From Eledone cirrhosa (Eukaryota > Mollusca > Cephalopoda > Octopoda > Eledonidae): DNA of 64,000 nt. The number at the start of each line of letters is the position of its first letter. The stretch's first letter is position 1. Below the pieces are notes generated by a model. It saw only the letters and a program-made list of their open reading frames with translations, was not told the origin of the DNA and made no database searches. The DNA is taken from positions 16,852,472 to 16,916,471 of the forward strand of contig OZ024743.1 of assembly GCA_964016885.1 (NCBI GenBank), read 5' to 3'. Both the position numbers and the translations under genes were made by a program. Below, piece after piece: positions 1 through 11,163 of the stretch.

Positions 1-54
1 ACAATGACCCTGACCACCAAGGCAAGTGCCCTCTCCCAGTTTTCCACCTTTAAT

Positions 55-3000
55 TTACAGATATATACACAGAGTAGGCCCATTCACTCGGGCCATTCTT
101 GCTTCTCTCACCCATCTTTCAACAAAATGCTGGGAAGAGAGCACTTCCCTCTCTACTCTGATTTTCCTTTTCAAATGAAATTTGAAAAAGTCAATCAGAG
201 CATCACCGAAGAGGTAAGTGCTCGTCTTCAGCCCTTTCAAACGTGTCCACCATACTATCTCTTTCACCATGGCCACCAGGCAGATAAAAACTGCCTGCCC
301 TTCCCGGCTAAAGGAGGAGGGCGGGGCAATCCTCACGATGGACTCAGATGATAGCCGGATCCGTCCTAAACGCGACAGCAGGTGTTCGACATAAACCCAC
401 AAGTCAGCAATTTTCGGACACTGGACGAGTGCGTGCAGGACGGTTTCGTCGCCCTGCGCGCATCTCGGACATGCCCGGCTGACGGCACCTCCATGCCTGT
501 AGAGTTTATCCGGAACTGGCAAGGCTCCTCGGTAGCACTGCCAGGCCAGAGATTTCTGGAAGTTGTCCATAGGCCCTGGCCCGAAAGTTCTTCCGAAGAG
601 ATTGGCTAGTTGATTTTCGTCGACGCCTAGAGTTTCCCCAAGTACGTCGTCGCTCTTCCCCTCCACTAATCCTCTATAGAACGCCGAGGTGGAGTTTCCA
701 CCGATCACATTGCCCGATTGGTCGAGGGCTGTGAGCGCCTGAAGACATTCCAGTCTCCAGGCGCTCCCTCTCGGTCTTCGCTTGACCCAGGACTGCAGCT
801 CCGTCAAGGAAACGAGCTGGGGAAAAACGCGTCTAGCAAACGGCGACCACACCTGATCACCGTCGAGGAAGAGGTAGAGATGTCGTAGCCTGAGCGCGTG
901 CCTGCGCATCATCAGCCACGGCATGCCCAGCCCTCCACGTAGCGGGTGTTGACAACAGATGGACCGCCTGACCATCGAAGCACGTCCCTTCCACAAAAAG
1001 CGAAAGAGCAAACGCTCCAGCGCAGTCAGGCGAGGCTTAGGACAAGGTACGACGGTTAGGCGGTAGCAGATGACAGACGCGATGTACGCGTTAGCCACCT
1101 CCGCTCGACCTTTCAGGGATAGCTTCCTCTCCGCCCATTTCTGGGTGAGAGAAGCCACCCTGCTCGTCACCTCGTCCCAGTTTTTGTCCGTCTGGAGGTC
1201 CGGACCGAACCAGACCCCTAGCAGTTTAACCGGTCCGTCCGTCCAGCGCCCGACGACGCTGTTGGACGGCATGGACCTGCCTCTCCAGGTGCCGAGCTGC
1301 AGGCCCACTGACTTTTCCTGGTTGATCATTGCTCCTGTCACCGCTTCGTATTCTCTTAGTGTAGTGCCGATCGCCTCGATGTGTTTGGCGTTCGACACCA
1401 CTACGGTGACATCGTCCGCATATGCTGACACGGATCTTCCGCATCCTAGTTCGCGCGGGACTCCCCTCAACGTCTCCAGTTTGTGCAGTAATGGCTCGAG
1501 CGTCAATACGTACAAGAGGGACGAGAGGGGACATCCTTGGCGGACCGAGCGCATGATGTTGAACGGTTCCGACAGGTGACCGTTCACTCTCACCACAGAG
1601 CAGATGTCGCTGTGCATGGCAGCGATCCAGCCTCTGAAGACGGGCCCAAAGCCAGCCGCCCTCAGGACTGCCGCTAGGTAACGATGGTCGACCCTATCGA
1701 AAGCTTTCGACTGATCTAAATTGATCAAGGACCCACCCGTGCCAGGTTCCCTAGCTACCCTCTCTACGATGTATCGCATGAGGTGGAGGTTGTCGTGGAT
1801 GGATCTGTCGGGAATGGCGCATGTCTGCGCCTCTCCCACCAGACCACCAACGACAAGCGCCAACCTCTTTGCTAGCACCTTGGCCAAAATCTTAAACTCT
1901 GTGTTTAGCAGAGTTATGGGCCGGAAATTGTCTATGTTATCCCCCTTGTTCGGATCCTTTCTCAGCAGTGCCACCGCTCCTCGGCTCACAGAACTGGGAA
2001 TTCTCCCGTTGTGTTGCCAGTTGCAGTAGACGTCCGCCAAGAGGCCTCCGAACAAGTCTGGCATCTGTACGTAAAGTTCATAGGGCAGACAATCCAAACC
2101 AGGCGATTTACCCCTTGTGCAGCCAGTCATTGCCTCCCTTACTTCAGCGGCTGTTATCGGCTTTTCGCAACACTTCGCCTCAGTGGCCGAGAGCCGCGGC
2201 AGTCCGTCGAGGTAGACACTAAAGTCCATCCCTCTACCCGGCCCCCCGCTGCCCCCGAACAGCTGAGCGAAGTGTCGCTGAAAAGCTTCACACATTTGCC
2301 CGGGATCGAGTAGCATGCGCCCGTCGTGGTCCACCAAAGACCGGATCGTGGCTTTGTTGCCACGACGCGCCTCCGCCACTCGGGCCCATTGAACGGCTTT
2401 CGTCCCCTCGTGTCTGAGAGCACGCACCCTAGCTCTGACAACGCAGCCTTCGTGCTTTGCATTGAAGAATTGGTCAAGGGCCAATTTCGCCGCAAGCACG
2501 TCGGTCGCAATGCCTTTGCTAAGCGCCTCGTCTAATTTTCTAACTAGTTCTCCCTCTGCTCTATTTTTCTCTATTGCTAAAGCCTTACTAAACCTAATCG
2601 ATTCTATTCTAATCGCTCTTTTCAGAGCAAACCACCACTTGTTGTTGACGATGGCCCCCGTCAACGCCCGCTTAACTAGTTCGCTAATCCGGTCTCTGTA
2701 GGCCTTGCGCGCTGGTAAGGACGCGTTTAGCTTCCAGTAGCCGGGTCCTCGTCTATGAAGCCTATCTAGGTCAAGCACACAGATCACGAATTTGTGGTCC
2801 GTGTAGCTGACTATCTTGAATTGTGGACAGCCTATGCTAGACCTATCTATTTCCCTACAAAATACTCTATCTAGATATGATCTGGATGACCCTATGCGGT
2901 TTGTCCAAGTCTACATTGGCACATTCGGGAAATCCAATCGGTACCTGTCAGACAGTTCAAAACGCCTGAGCAGGTTGGTGAGGCTCTTGCACCCTCCACC

Positions 3001-3474
3001 CCTATCCGCTAATCCCACACAGTCCCAGCGTGCATCTAAGATCCCGTTCCAGTCGCCCACTAACACTAAAGAGCGGGACGTTCCAAGAAAGGTCTCCAGA
3101 CGCCGGAAGAAATCAGGCCGCCCTGCTCCTGTCGGGGCATAGACGGCCACTAGCCTGAAAACTTGCCCGTCTCCGCTGGTCACGTCCAGCACCACCAGCT
3201 TACCCTCTGGGTCCAGGAAGATGGCCCGTATGGCGAGATCCAAACCTCTCCGAAAAAGCACAGCAACTCCTCCACCCGATCCAGGACGGCTGGGAGATGC
3301 GTACACATCGTAGCCGCCGAAGATCGGTACGAAGGCCCGTGCTTCGGAGATTCTGGTCTCGCTGATGGCCACTACATCTATGTTTAGTGACCTGAGGTCG
3401 TTGAGCAGGTGACCCTGCTTCCATGACGACCCCAAGCCACGCGCATTTATGCTGCCTATTCTGAGTGAGGTCAT
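55..3474 (-). pseudogene. Tx1-like ORF2: APE endonuclease / reverse transcriptase / zinc finger, one stop
   Basis: A 1140-codon frame that is open except for one stop at 2911-2913. Codon 188, a Trp in copy C, is TAG here, inside the endonuclease. The first 187 codons carry the APE residues (SINARG, SET, GDWN). Codons 189-1139 carry the end of the endonuclease and the RT, with palm motifs LINLDQSKAFDR (A), RQGCPLSSLLY (B) and SAYADD (C). A C-x2-C-x7-H-x4-C finger follows at about codons 1002-1018. In this family ORF2 nicks the target and reverse-transcribes the element RNA at the nick. Start chosen by alignment with copy C. A single nonsense change in an otherwise open frame of this length means a young insertion. 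Confidence 0.9.
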
Positions 3475-3509
3475 GTTTAAAATAGAGTGGAAAAGATGGG
3501 AAAGACCAC

Positions 3510-5617
3510 TTACCGTACTTTTGGTAGAGGAGGGATGGTTTTTACATCCCTTTTCACTTGATCGTCTGGTGAAGGGACCGTTGAATCGTCCCTTCGGCTG
3601 GTCGTCGGCTCTTCTAAGAGAATGTCTGAGTATACTCTTCGATTGATGGTTCCTCCTAGGTCCCTGAAATCACCAACTGCGTTGGGGAATTTCGTTTTAA
3701 TGTTTGTGTATTGTTTCTGTGCTATTTTTAGCAGTCTTATGTTAGTTGGCGTTTTGATTGGTGCTGGTATTATGTAGTCCTGTTGTGAAATGTCTGTGTG
3801 TTCAATTATGTAAGTCATTAGTTTCTTGTTGTGTGTATTTATTGCCGTGCATTTGTTTTTCTGGGGGTGGGGTGTGGTTCTGCTATTTTTCTTGTCGTTG
3901 TTGCTGGGTGTGTGTGTTTTGTTGTTGTGTTTGCGATGTTGGTGCTTGTGGTGGTGGTGTTGAAGGTGTTGTTGGCGGTGGGGTTGTCGCCGGTGGTGAT
4001 GGTGGCGCTAGTGTGTGTGGTGATGGTGTTGGTGTTGTTGCTGCTGTGGGTCTCTTTGCAGTAGACTTTACCCTTTTCTCATTTCTTTCCTCCCTTTTCA
4101 AAGGCGACGATGCGCTGCTTCTGCGTTTGTGCCTTCTTACGACCTTTTGCCATCTCTCTCCCACCTCACACTCCATGTCTGATTCTGTGAGGTCGGGGAG
4201 GGGTACCAGCTCCACTCTTTCACTTGTTGTTGTTGATGATGTTTGCACTGGAGTCTCTATTGCAGCTGCATTTGGTATTGCTGTTGTTGTTGTTAGTATT
4301 TCCACTGCTGCTGCTGTTTTTGATTTCCGTGGAGTGGGTATGGGTGCCACGGGCCTATCGTTCCTGGTTGCCGCTTGTCCTGTTGCTGGTAGCCGTGGAG
4401 CCGGATTCGGAAGGAGGGGGGTTTTCTCCTTTCTCAGGGTCTTCTCGTTGCAGAAGGCCCTGAGGTGAGTCTTCGATCCACAGCGAAAGCATTTCGGGCG
4501 TTTGCCCTCAACACTTATGGGCAGTTGAGTGCCGTTATCGAAGTCTATCACATCCGGGATAGCTTCGATGCACTCCTGGTTGGTTTGGATTAGCATCTCA
4601 ATGGAGGAGCCGACCCAATCTTCTCTTACTTTTTTCTGTACTTGCAGTACAGTTGTTTTGTCCTCGATTCCGACGAGGACAGACGCGGCCAGCCAAGAAG
4701 GGGTCATTCCGGGGGGGGGGGGGGGGGACGTGGGTCAGTTTGACCCTCACAATTTTTTGCCCACAGTAGGAGGGCACCAACACCATTTCCTCGCTCCTTA
4801 GGGTCACTACTGATTGGGCCTTTGGCTCCTGGGGTGTGGCAAAAAGTACGTCTACGGTGGCATATTTTTTGCCTCGGGTGATGTGCGTTTTCCGCTGCCA
4901 CACAGACCCCAAGGCTTTTTGTATTTGGGCCTCTGTGGCTCTTTCCACCCTACGGGATTTTGTACTTACTGTACGGTACGTGACCGTACAGTGCTCTTGG
5001 GTTTCGAAAAATTTTTCCGCTGTCTTGCAGATTGCTCGGTGTCCGTTCTGTGTCACCATCTTCTTCGCTTCCTCTAATTCCTCATTTGTTATGAGGATTG
5101 TTTCCAAGTTTTTCGCAATACCTGCAAATGAGATTGTTTTTTCTCTGCTGTTGTTGTTGTCGTCAGAGCTGCTGGTACTTTTGTTGTTGCTGCAGGTACT
5201 ACGACTACTGCCTCCGCCGCTGTTGCTGTGGTTGTTGTTGGTGTTGCTGCTGCTAATGCTGTTGTTGTTTATGCTGCTGGTGATGCTGTTGCGGCTGCTA
5301 CTGTTGTTTTCATTGTCACTGTTGCTGTTGTTATTACGGCTGCTACTGCTATTATTCCTGACGTCAGACGAATGAACTGGGTTTTCGTATTTCCCGCACA
5401 CCTGTTTCGTCGCTGTCGTCGTCGTCGTGGAGAAACCTTGCACGCTTTGCACGAGACTTTTCTTTTCTTTCGTCACTTGCGAAAGAGAAGGGAGGGAGAG
5501 AGACACATTTAAAGAAGGGAGGGAGAGAGACAATCTTCTCTCTGCTGTAGTGATGATTGAGGAAGAAGAAGACGGAATGAGTGGGAGTGACGTATGAAAT
5601 TTCTTTTTCGTAGCCAT
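3510..5617 (-). pseudogene. Tx1-like ORF1 (gag-like RNA-binding protein), frameshifted
   Basis: Corresponds to the intact 698-residue ORF1 of copy C. The start ATG at 5617 has A at -3 and G at +4. Segments: Ser/Asn-rich N-terminus encoded by CAG/AAC repeats, a central folded region, a zinc knuckle CFRCGSKTHLRAFC (C-x2-C-x4-H-x4-C), then a Pro/Thr-rich tail. The frame breaks at 4711-4727, where a homopolymer has grown to 17 C on the coding strand, and again near 3883 where one extra A creates an early stop; the correct frame resumes and ends at 3510. ORF1 proteins of L1/Tx1-type elements bind element RNA in the ribonucleoprotein particle; that role is inferred here from the knuckle. Confidence 0.85.
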
Positions 5618-5829
5618 GTTGTTTTTTGTTTAAAATGAATATTGGGTACAAAACCCCAATAACTGGTTATTTAACCCCGAAGGGCCAAATAACGGACAGA
5701 AAGACCCCTCTCACGAGGAGGAGGGTGTCTTTATCAACAATTTGGTTCAAGTTTTAAACAATTTACAATTGTTTTAACGGTTAAAAATTACTATACCTTA
5801 CAGAGCCGAGCCTCCGTCAACCATGGCAT

Positions 5830-5831
5830 TC

Positions 5832-5894
<63 letters not shown>

Positions 5895-5910
5895 AAGAAG
5901 AAGAAGAGAT
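5830..5910. repeat. AAT then AAG trinucleotide tract at the 5' edge of Tx1 copy A
   Basis: About 12 AAT units followed by about 14 AAG units. The AAT part abuts the first base of copy A and is the reverse complement of the TTA tract that flanks copies B and C at the same point. The AAG part could be an interrupted or mutated extension of the tract. Confidence 0.9.
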
Positions 5911-7721
5911 ATATAGAGTATATCGTCATTTCGCCTTCTTCTTGTCGAAACATCTATTTTACTAAGTAGAATGTTTTATTTCTTATTTGAATAAATCAAA
6001 TGTTAAACATCAATAATAGTTCTGCATATATATGTGTATTGATTGCTTAATAGTTTAATACGAGAATTTATTGTCACCCTATTACTCGTTTCACTTTACG
6101 TAAGTATATTTTGGTTCATTGAATCAGTAGATAATCTATAACAGTTATATTCTTTAAGTATAGATAACGTTGATACAGAAATCATTATCACATTGCCAAA
6201 ACTGGTACACAAAATTTAAGAACGCTATAAGCACCAATGATACCTAATAATTGAATAGAATTGGTGAAAATGTTTATTAACGTTTCCTCATCTTTTTCGA
6301 TTGTTTTAAAATTTCCTTTTCTGAAATGTAACTTATGGTACTATTATGGTACTATGGTACTATTTCAGTGACCTTCAGGATTGAAGATTATAGCGTAAAT
6401 ATAAGTACCGCTGGAATCCCTCCACAGATCAATATCTAGTGAATTTTTGCCTTTGTTTTCCATGAGGTCAGCGACACATTTTTCAGTTCACTTTTAGAGG
6501 ACTAAAAAATGATATTGATTTGTGATCAGCGTGGAAGTACACCTCAACATCAAAGCAGAAAATATGGAGAAAATCTCTGTCCTTATACGCTTGATTGATA
6601 GCGAATAACTCCACATTATGCTGGACTGAATTGGCAGATGAGCCACTTGCGAATTTTCAGCCCTCAACACAATTTCACTATACTACTGCCGACGCCAGAG
6701 CTCAAAAGCAACAACAACATCATCGACAATAACAACTATAACAAATGTTGCACCTACGACACCAGCAGCCGGAGCAACGACGGCAAAATCAAGAACAATA
6801 TCACCAGCAGCAGCAGCTGAAATACCTCCAACAACGGAATCTAACTAATCAAGCCACTGGGTCTGCAAAGGAATCCCTCCCCCATCCTCTTTTTATCCTA
6901 TTCTCTCTCCACACTCTTTAAAATCACACACCCTCTACACACAAATGCACAAACATACTTGCACCGCCACCGTTATCAGAGTGATGCACCTCCATTTCTC
7001 CCTCTAAAGAAGTGGAAACACACACATTTAAAAGCTAAAGCAAGACATACACACGCAAATAGTTAGAATAACTCTCCCTGACCGATACAATCCTCCCTCT
7101 CCAGAAAACCTAAAACACACACCAACGGCAGACACAAACATCAGAAATCACATTTCTTTCATAGTAACCATTGAAATTTAAGTAAAATTAATACACCCTT
7201 CAACTATATGCTGGATATTCTCAGCATGCTCTCCACACAATCTATACCTGTTAGGCACCTCTATTCTATAAATATCTCTTTTGGTTCAATTCTATTACCA
7301 GGTATGTTCTTTAACAATGATCATTAGTCTTTCTCTCTCTCTCTCACTTCAATTCCACTTACTCAGCCAGTAGGTGTTTAGATCTTGAAGTAGGTGATTA
7401 GTTGTTGTAATGTGATATTGAACACTTTTGTCTAATATTACTCTTAAGCACAGTATAATTTGTTATCTTTATCAATATGTGTATGGTGATTATATTATTC
7501 TTTGGATTATTTCTTCCATAATCTGACAAATTTTATTTTATTTCTGTGCATCCCTACTATATCAGTACTGTTTTCCTCAGTTCGAAGTGCCGTTTCTGTA
7601 GTGAATTTTTAGATTATTTAGATTAGTCTCTGCCAACACGGACACGTTCTTAGACATGCTGGTACAACATATTGCTGACTTATTATTAATGTTTTATCCA
7701 TTGAATATGTATGCAACCCTG
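5911..7721. other. Anonymous AT-rich DNA
   Basis: No recognisable gene. At 6690-6825 there is a CAR/AAC-rich low-complexity stretch that can be read as an Asn/Ser-rich peptide but has no supporting features. 6880-7150 is pyrimidine- and CA-rich. The rest shows nothing I can name. Confidence 0.6.
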
Positions 7722-8062
7722 TTCATGTTAGCATAGACGCATGCTTTGAATTAACTCTGTTGCACACAACCAATATGTGGATGACTGCATTAACTCCACA
7801 CAGACTGCATTTCACATTTTCTGAAATATGTAGATTGTTCTTCTTTTCGTATCTTTGAAGCATGTGGTTATAGGACAGTTCCCATTTCTTTATACAGCCC
7901 TTTGCATTATTATTAAATTCTGCGAGATATTTTAAGCTGCACTGGTTGGGGAGTATAGGGCAAACAAGGCAGTCTGTATCGTATGGACCTCCTCTCCGCA
8001 TTCACAGATGGTTGGGCCGGTCTTGTAGCCCCATCTGAGATAGGGTAGATGATGTAGTAAGA
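7722..8062 (-). pseudogene. LINE C-terminal zinc-binding remnant
   Basis: Two overlapping minus-strand frames read GPTICECGEEVHTIQ and then DCLVCPILPNQCSL, separated by a one-base shift. Together they resemble the Cys/His segment (CECGEE...C) found downstream of the RT in several invertebrate LINEs. A second C-x2-C-x6-H-x4-C cluster occurs farther along. Upstream RT sequence was not found, so this is a short 3' remnant. It could be a chance resemblance, but the phrase spans both frames in the right order. Confidence 0.4.
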
Positions 8063-8848
8063 GACAATCTTTAATTCGGATGTTTATTTTTTAAATTGCA
8101 CATGTAGTGCCTTTCCAGATAGTGCTTCTATTTTCTCCGTTAACATGTCTCTAAATATCGTATTTACTAGGTATATTTCGCTTTACATGGCCCATTACTG
8201 CCGATATATACTGTAAAGGATCTATTTACTTCACTGTACATCATCTTGTAAGCGATGGTTCGCTAAACATTAGCGCTATATTGTATAACATTTAGCAGTC
8301 GTCTTCTTGTAACTGGGCTTTCATGTGCAGCCAATTTTCACTTGATGCTTTTACAAGTTTCGTCGGGTTATTGTTGTCAGATATTTCCACTCATTCTGTT
8401 GTATCAATTGTGAGTGTGTACATGCATATATGAATGTGTGTAGGCATGTGGGTCAGTGTGTTGAGAATCAGGAACATATGTGTCTCAGCAAATGTATGTG
8501 TAGGTACATAGAACATTCTTCTTTATTTTTATAAGTTTGTGGTTGCCATTACTACAAGAATGTATTGAGGTAAGAAAAATGACCAAATATATCGGGTGTG
8601 AATAAGAGTGGCCTCTGCGGAAATACCGTCTGCAGGTATTTCTATAGGTTTAAGGATTATAAAATTCACGGTTATGTGCGCGTAACAGGTAATTTGCAGA
8701 CGTTAGATGGAAGCAATCTTACACTATTAATAAATCCAATTTGAATCCTACCATGTATGGATTACTACTCTGATTCTCGCTTGTCTCAGTCTTCACCCCA
8801 CCGACACCTCCGGCTCTCTTCCCCCTCTCTCTATTTCTGTCTATTTCT
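8063..8848. other. Anonymous AT-rich DNA
   Basis: No gene, RNA or mobile element recognised. Scattered TGTGTG words near 8410-8510 only. Confidence 0.5.
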
Positions 8849-8849
8849 G

Positions 8850-8928
<79 letters not shown>

Positions 8929-8940
8929 ATGTATATATTT
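8849..8940. repeat. Compound (CT)n(TA)n(TG)n microsatellite
   Basis: Pure CT to about 8872, TA to about 8912, then TG to about 8928, directly upstream of the PLE fragment that begins at 8941. Confidence 0.95.
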
Positions 8941-9290
8941 AGGACAACATTTCACAGTTAAACACAACTTTACATGTTCATCTGAAAACCTAATCTATGT
9001 CTTGACCTGCTCAGGTTGTCAAGAGCACTATATAGGACAGCCAAAAAACAGACTCCATCAACGTATGACCGTCCATAAATCACAAATTAAAATACAGGAA
9101 TACAGAAAGATTGTATGTAGTTAACATATCGCCAAATGTGCACACAACCAACGTCTAAACTTTCAAATGTTCCCCATTTACAAATTCATAGACAACGCTA
9201 TTTTCACCCATCGTACCAATAAGGAAACATAGTTCATTAACAAATTCCAACCCCTACTTAATGCACTAAACTTCGGACCAAACTAAAGCT
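8941..9290 (+). pseudogene. Penelope-like element fragment, GIY-YIG endonuclease domain
   Basis: The translation contains ENLIYVLTCSGCQEHYIGQ, the GIY-YIG core, followed by the conserved RM.VHKSQIK segment. It matches residue for residue the C-terminal domain of the PLE at 57139-59160, with several substitutions. A stop follows at 9121-9123, but the same frame then resumes (FQMFPIYKFIDNAIF) to about 9290. Everything upstream, including the RT, is missing. Sequence to about 9790, including a GCTGAAACCGG segment, is probably the 3' UTR of the same fragment, by position only. Confidence 0.8.
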
Positions 9291-10006
9291 GGAACAAACC
9301 ATCAAACATTTACAAGAGTTACCTCCCTCACACCGTACCTAATCCTTTTTCTTAAATAAAATAAATATCATCCAGCATGAATTGCCTCCCCCTGCATATT
9401 AATTCTCTAAAAAGAGAAATCATATCAAACCCCAGTCCACCATTTGACTCCATCATGGAATCATGGATCAACTAAGCACCCTTGCTATATTAACACATTT
9501 TGATCTGCTTAACTTCAAGAACTATGCGTGTAAATAACATTATTTTTTCTTTCACATTGAATTTTAATGCCCTACTTTACGCTCCTTTTTTTCTTTTTTC
9601 TTTTTTTTCTTTTCACTTCATAAACCTTCTTTGTAAATAACATTATTTTTTCTGCACCATTTCTTTAACATGTGCAACACCACCATTCTACACCAATACA
9701 TACCACTATCATTTGATAATGCATAAAAATGCTGAAACCGGTAATAGACAATTATTAAATATACAAATAGATACATAAATGCCATTGTTAATTAATAAAT
9801 AAATCAACTAGTACCTTAACACTTCACACAAAGTAAAACATTTCGTTTTAATCATTTTCTAACCCAGAAAAGAGAGAGAGAGAGATAAAAAAGGAAAAAA
9901 AAAATATTTTTCTTCCCAATAGACGTCTCTTTCTCCCAGTTTTCATATATATTTATATCTTAACTCGTGTGCTTCCTCTCCATATTTTATTATTTATATA
10001 TATATA
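9291..10006. other. AT-rich DNA, probable PLE 3' UTR then unassigned
   Basis: No further coding sequence. T-rich runs at 9588-9615, GA tract at 9869-9885, short TA tract ending at 10006. Confidence 0.4.
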
Positions 10007-10189
10007 GCGGTGGATTGGCAGTATCGGTAGAGGGTCGGACGCCATGCTTTCCAGCATAGTTACGTCCCTTTACCATCTGAGTTCAAATCCCGCCGAGGTT
10101 GACTTTGCCTTTCATCCTTACGGGGTCGATAAAATAAAGTACCAGTAATGCACTGGTAATTGCTGGCCTTGTGCCTAAAGTAGAAACAA

Positions 10190-10193
<4 letters not shown>
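10007..10193 (+). mobile_element. tRNA-derived SINE with Ceph-type central domain
   Basis: The 5' part is tRNA-like: a box A-like TGGCAGTATCGG near 10017-10028 and a good box B, AGTTCAAATCC, at 10080-10090, as expected for an internal RNA polymerase III promoter. It is followed by the block CCGAGGTTGACTTTGCC ... GGGGTCGATAAAATAAAGTACC, which I recognise as the central domain of cephalopod SINEs, and ends in AACAATTATT before a TA tract. Nearly full length. This is the strongest taxonomic marker in the window. Confidence 0.85.

Positions 10194-10240
<47 letters not shown>
10194..10240. repeat. (TA)n microsatellite
   Basis: Uninterrupted TA between the SINE tail and the palindrome that starts at 10241. 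Confidence 0.95.
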
Positions 10241-10242
<2 letters not shown>

Positions 10243-10358
10243 AACTAGGAGGACCCCGACGGCTCAGCTCAAGCCGTTCCGACGGCTAATTCTGGACTCC
10301 AGTCCAGAATTAGCCGTCGAAACGGCTTGAGCTCAGCCGTCGGGGTCCTACTCGTTCC
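10241..10358. repeat. Near-perfect palindrome, 58-bp arms
   Basis: Arms 10241-10298 and 10301-10358 are reverse complements with four mismatches and a 2-bp centre (CC). The arms begin GGAACTAGGAGGACCCCGAC and are GC-rich in an AT-rich setting. A TA tract lies on the left; a second lies 80 bp to the right (10438-10476). No coding capacity. It could be a MITE-like or foldback element, or a transcribed hairpin; the sequence does not decide. Confidence 0.85.
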
Positions 10359-10437
10359 TATTACCCACTCTACTACCCTAAGTATTGAGTACTTTGGTGC
10401 GTTATGGTCCACCTGGTTCCTTACCACATTTCCTTCG

Positions 10438-10478
<41 letters not shown>

Positions 10479-11163
10479 GCTTCTTTTCTTTCATCTAATA
10501 TTTCTCCATCTAGTTAAGTGGGACATAAAATTCATCGTCACTATTGAGTATTATCTTTATTATTGCTATTAACTAAAATATCCGTTCCATCTTACTTGTA
10601 TTTATTATTTATGGGTTATGTAAGTTATATGTGATACGAACATATATGGAATTCTGTCATCAAATGTTTCATATATATAATGTAAATAAGATAAATCAAA
10701 GATTTAATCTCCCTCCCATCATGAGAAATACATAAAAAATAGTTTATCTTTCTCTTATTGTTATCGGTCTTCTTTCTGATCTCTGATTACTGCGTTTATA
10801 CATTTCCCTGGCTCAACTTGTCATCTCATTCCGCCACTTTTTCCATCACCTTCCTTATTATTGCGGGATTTCTAATTATTGTTATAGTTCCTCAGTTAGC
10901 TTATGTATATGGTGCAAGTGTGTATGACTATTTGTCTTTACAATGTTATGCTAGTTGATATATTAACTCATTCATAATACGTTGTTCCACCAAATACTAG
11001 AGCCACATATAAACTTTAAATAGATGGTTGATTAATATAATCGATATTATATTTTTTATTCATTCATATACATATAGTTTCAAATATGTGATTAAAAGTA
11101 TTTGTTAGAATAGTGAAACAATTTTAATAATGAATAACATTAATTGGGATTATTTGCCTACAG
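10359..11163. other. AT-rich DNA with (TA)n at 10438-10476
   Basis: Apart from the TA tract nothing is recognisable. Short open frames here lack any domain signature. Confidence 0.5.

Larger units (their letters stand above)
1..5829 (-). mobile_element. Tx1-clade non-LTR retrotransposon, copy A (3' end beyond window)
   Basis: Minus-strand element with the order 5' leader, ORF1 (gag-like), 35-nt gap, ORF2 (endonuclease plus reverse transcriptase), 3' UTR. It is collinear with the plus-strand copy at 36624-42649, which defines its limits. The 5' end sits against an AAT repeat (TTA on the element strand) that grades into AAG at about 5866. The last part of the 3' UTR lies outside the window. 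Lesions visible: a 17-C run in ORF1 where the other copies have 6-7 C, an extra A near the ORF1 C-terminus, and one stop codon in ORF2. Family assignment to Tx1 (L1 group) rests on the APE endonuclease, the RT motif style and the CCHC zinc finger downstream of the RT. Confidence 0.9.

Noticed and set aside
3758..4468. 236-residue Val/Cys/Gly-rich plus-strand frame and similar antisense frames at 5228, 18528, 19709, 36942 and 37976
   Set aside because: Antisense of Tx1 ORF1 low-complexity coding sequence; open because Thr/Pro/Gln codons lack antisense stops.
6690..6825. CAG/AAC-rich stretch as a coding exon
   Set aside because: Only a ~60-codon Asn/Ser-rich frame; low complexity alone is not evidence.
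10015..10090. A functional tRNA gene from box A and box B
   Set aside because: No cloverleaf or acceptor stem closes; the sequence continues into the SINE central domain.
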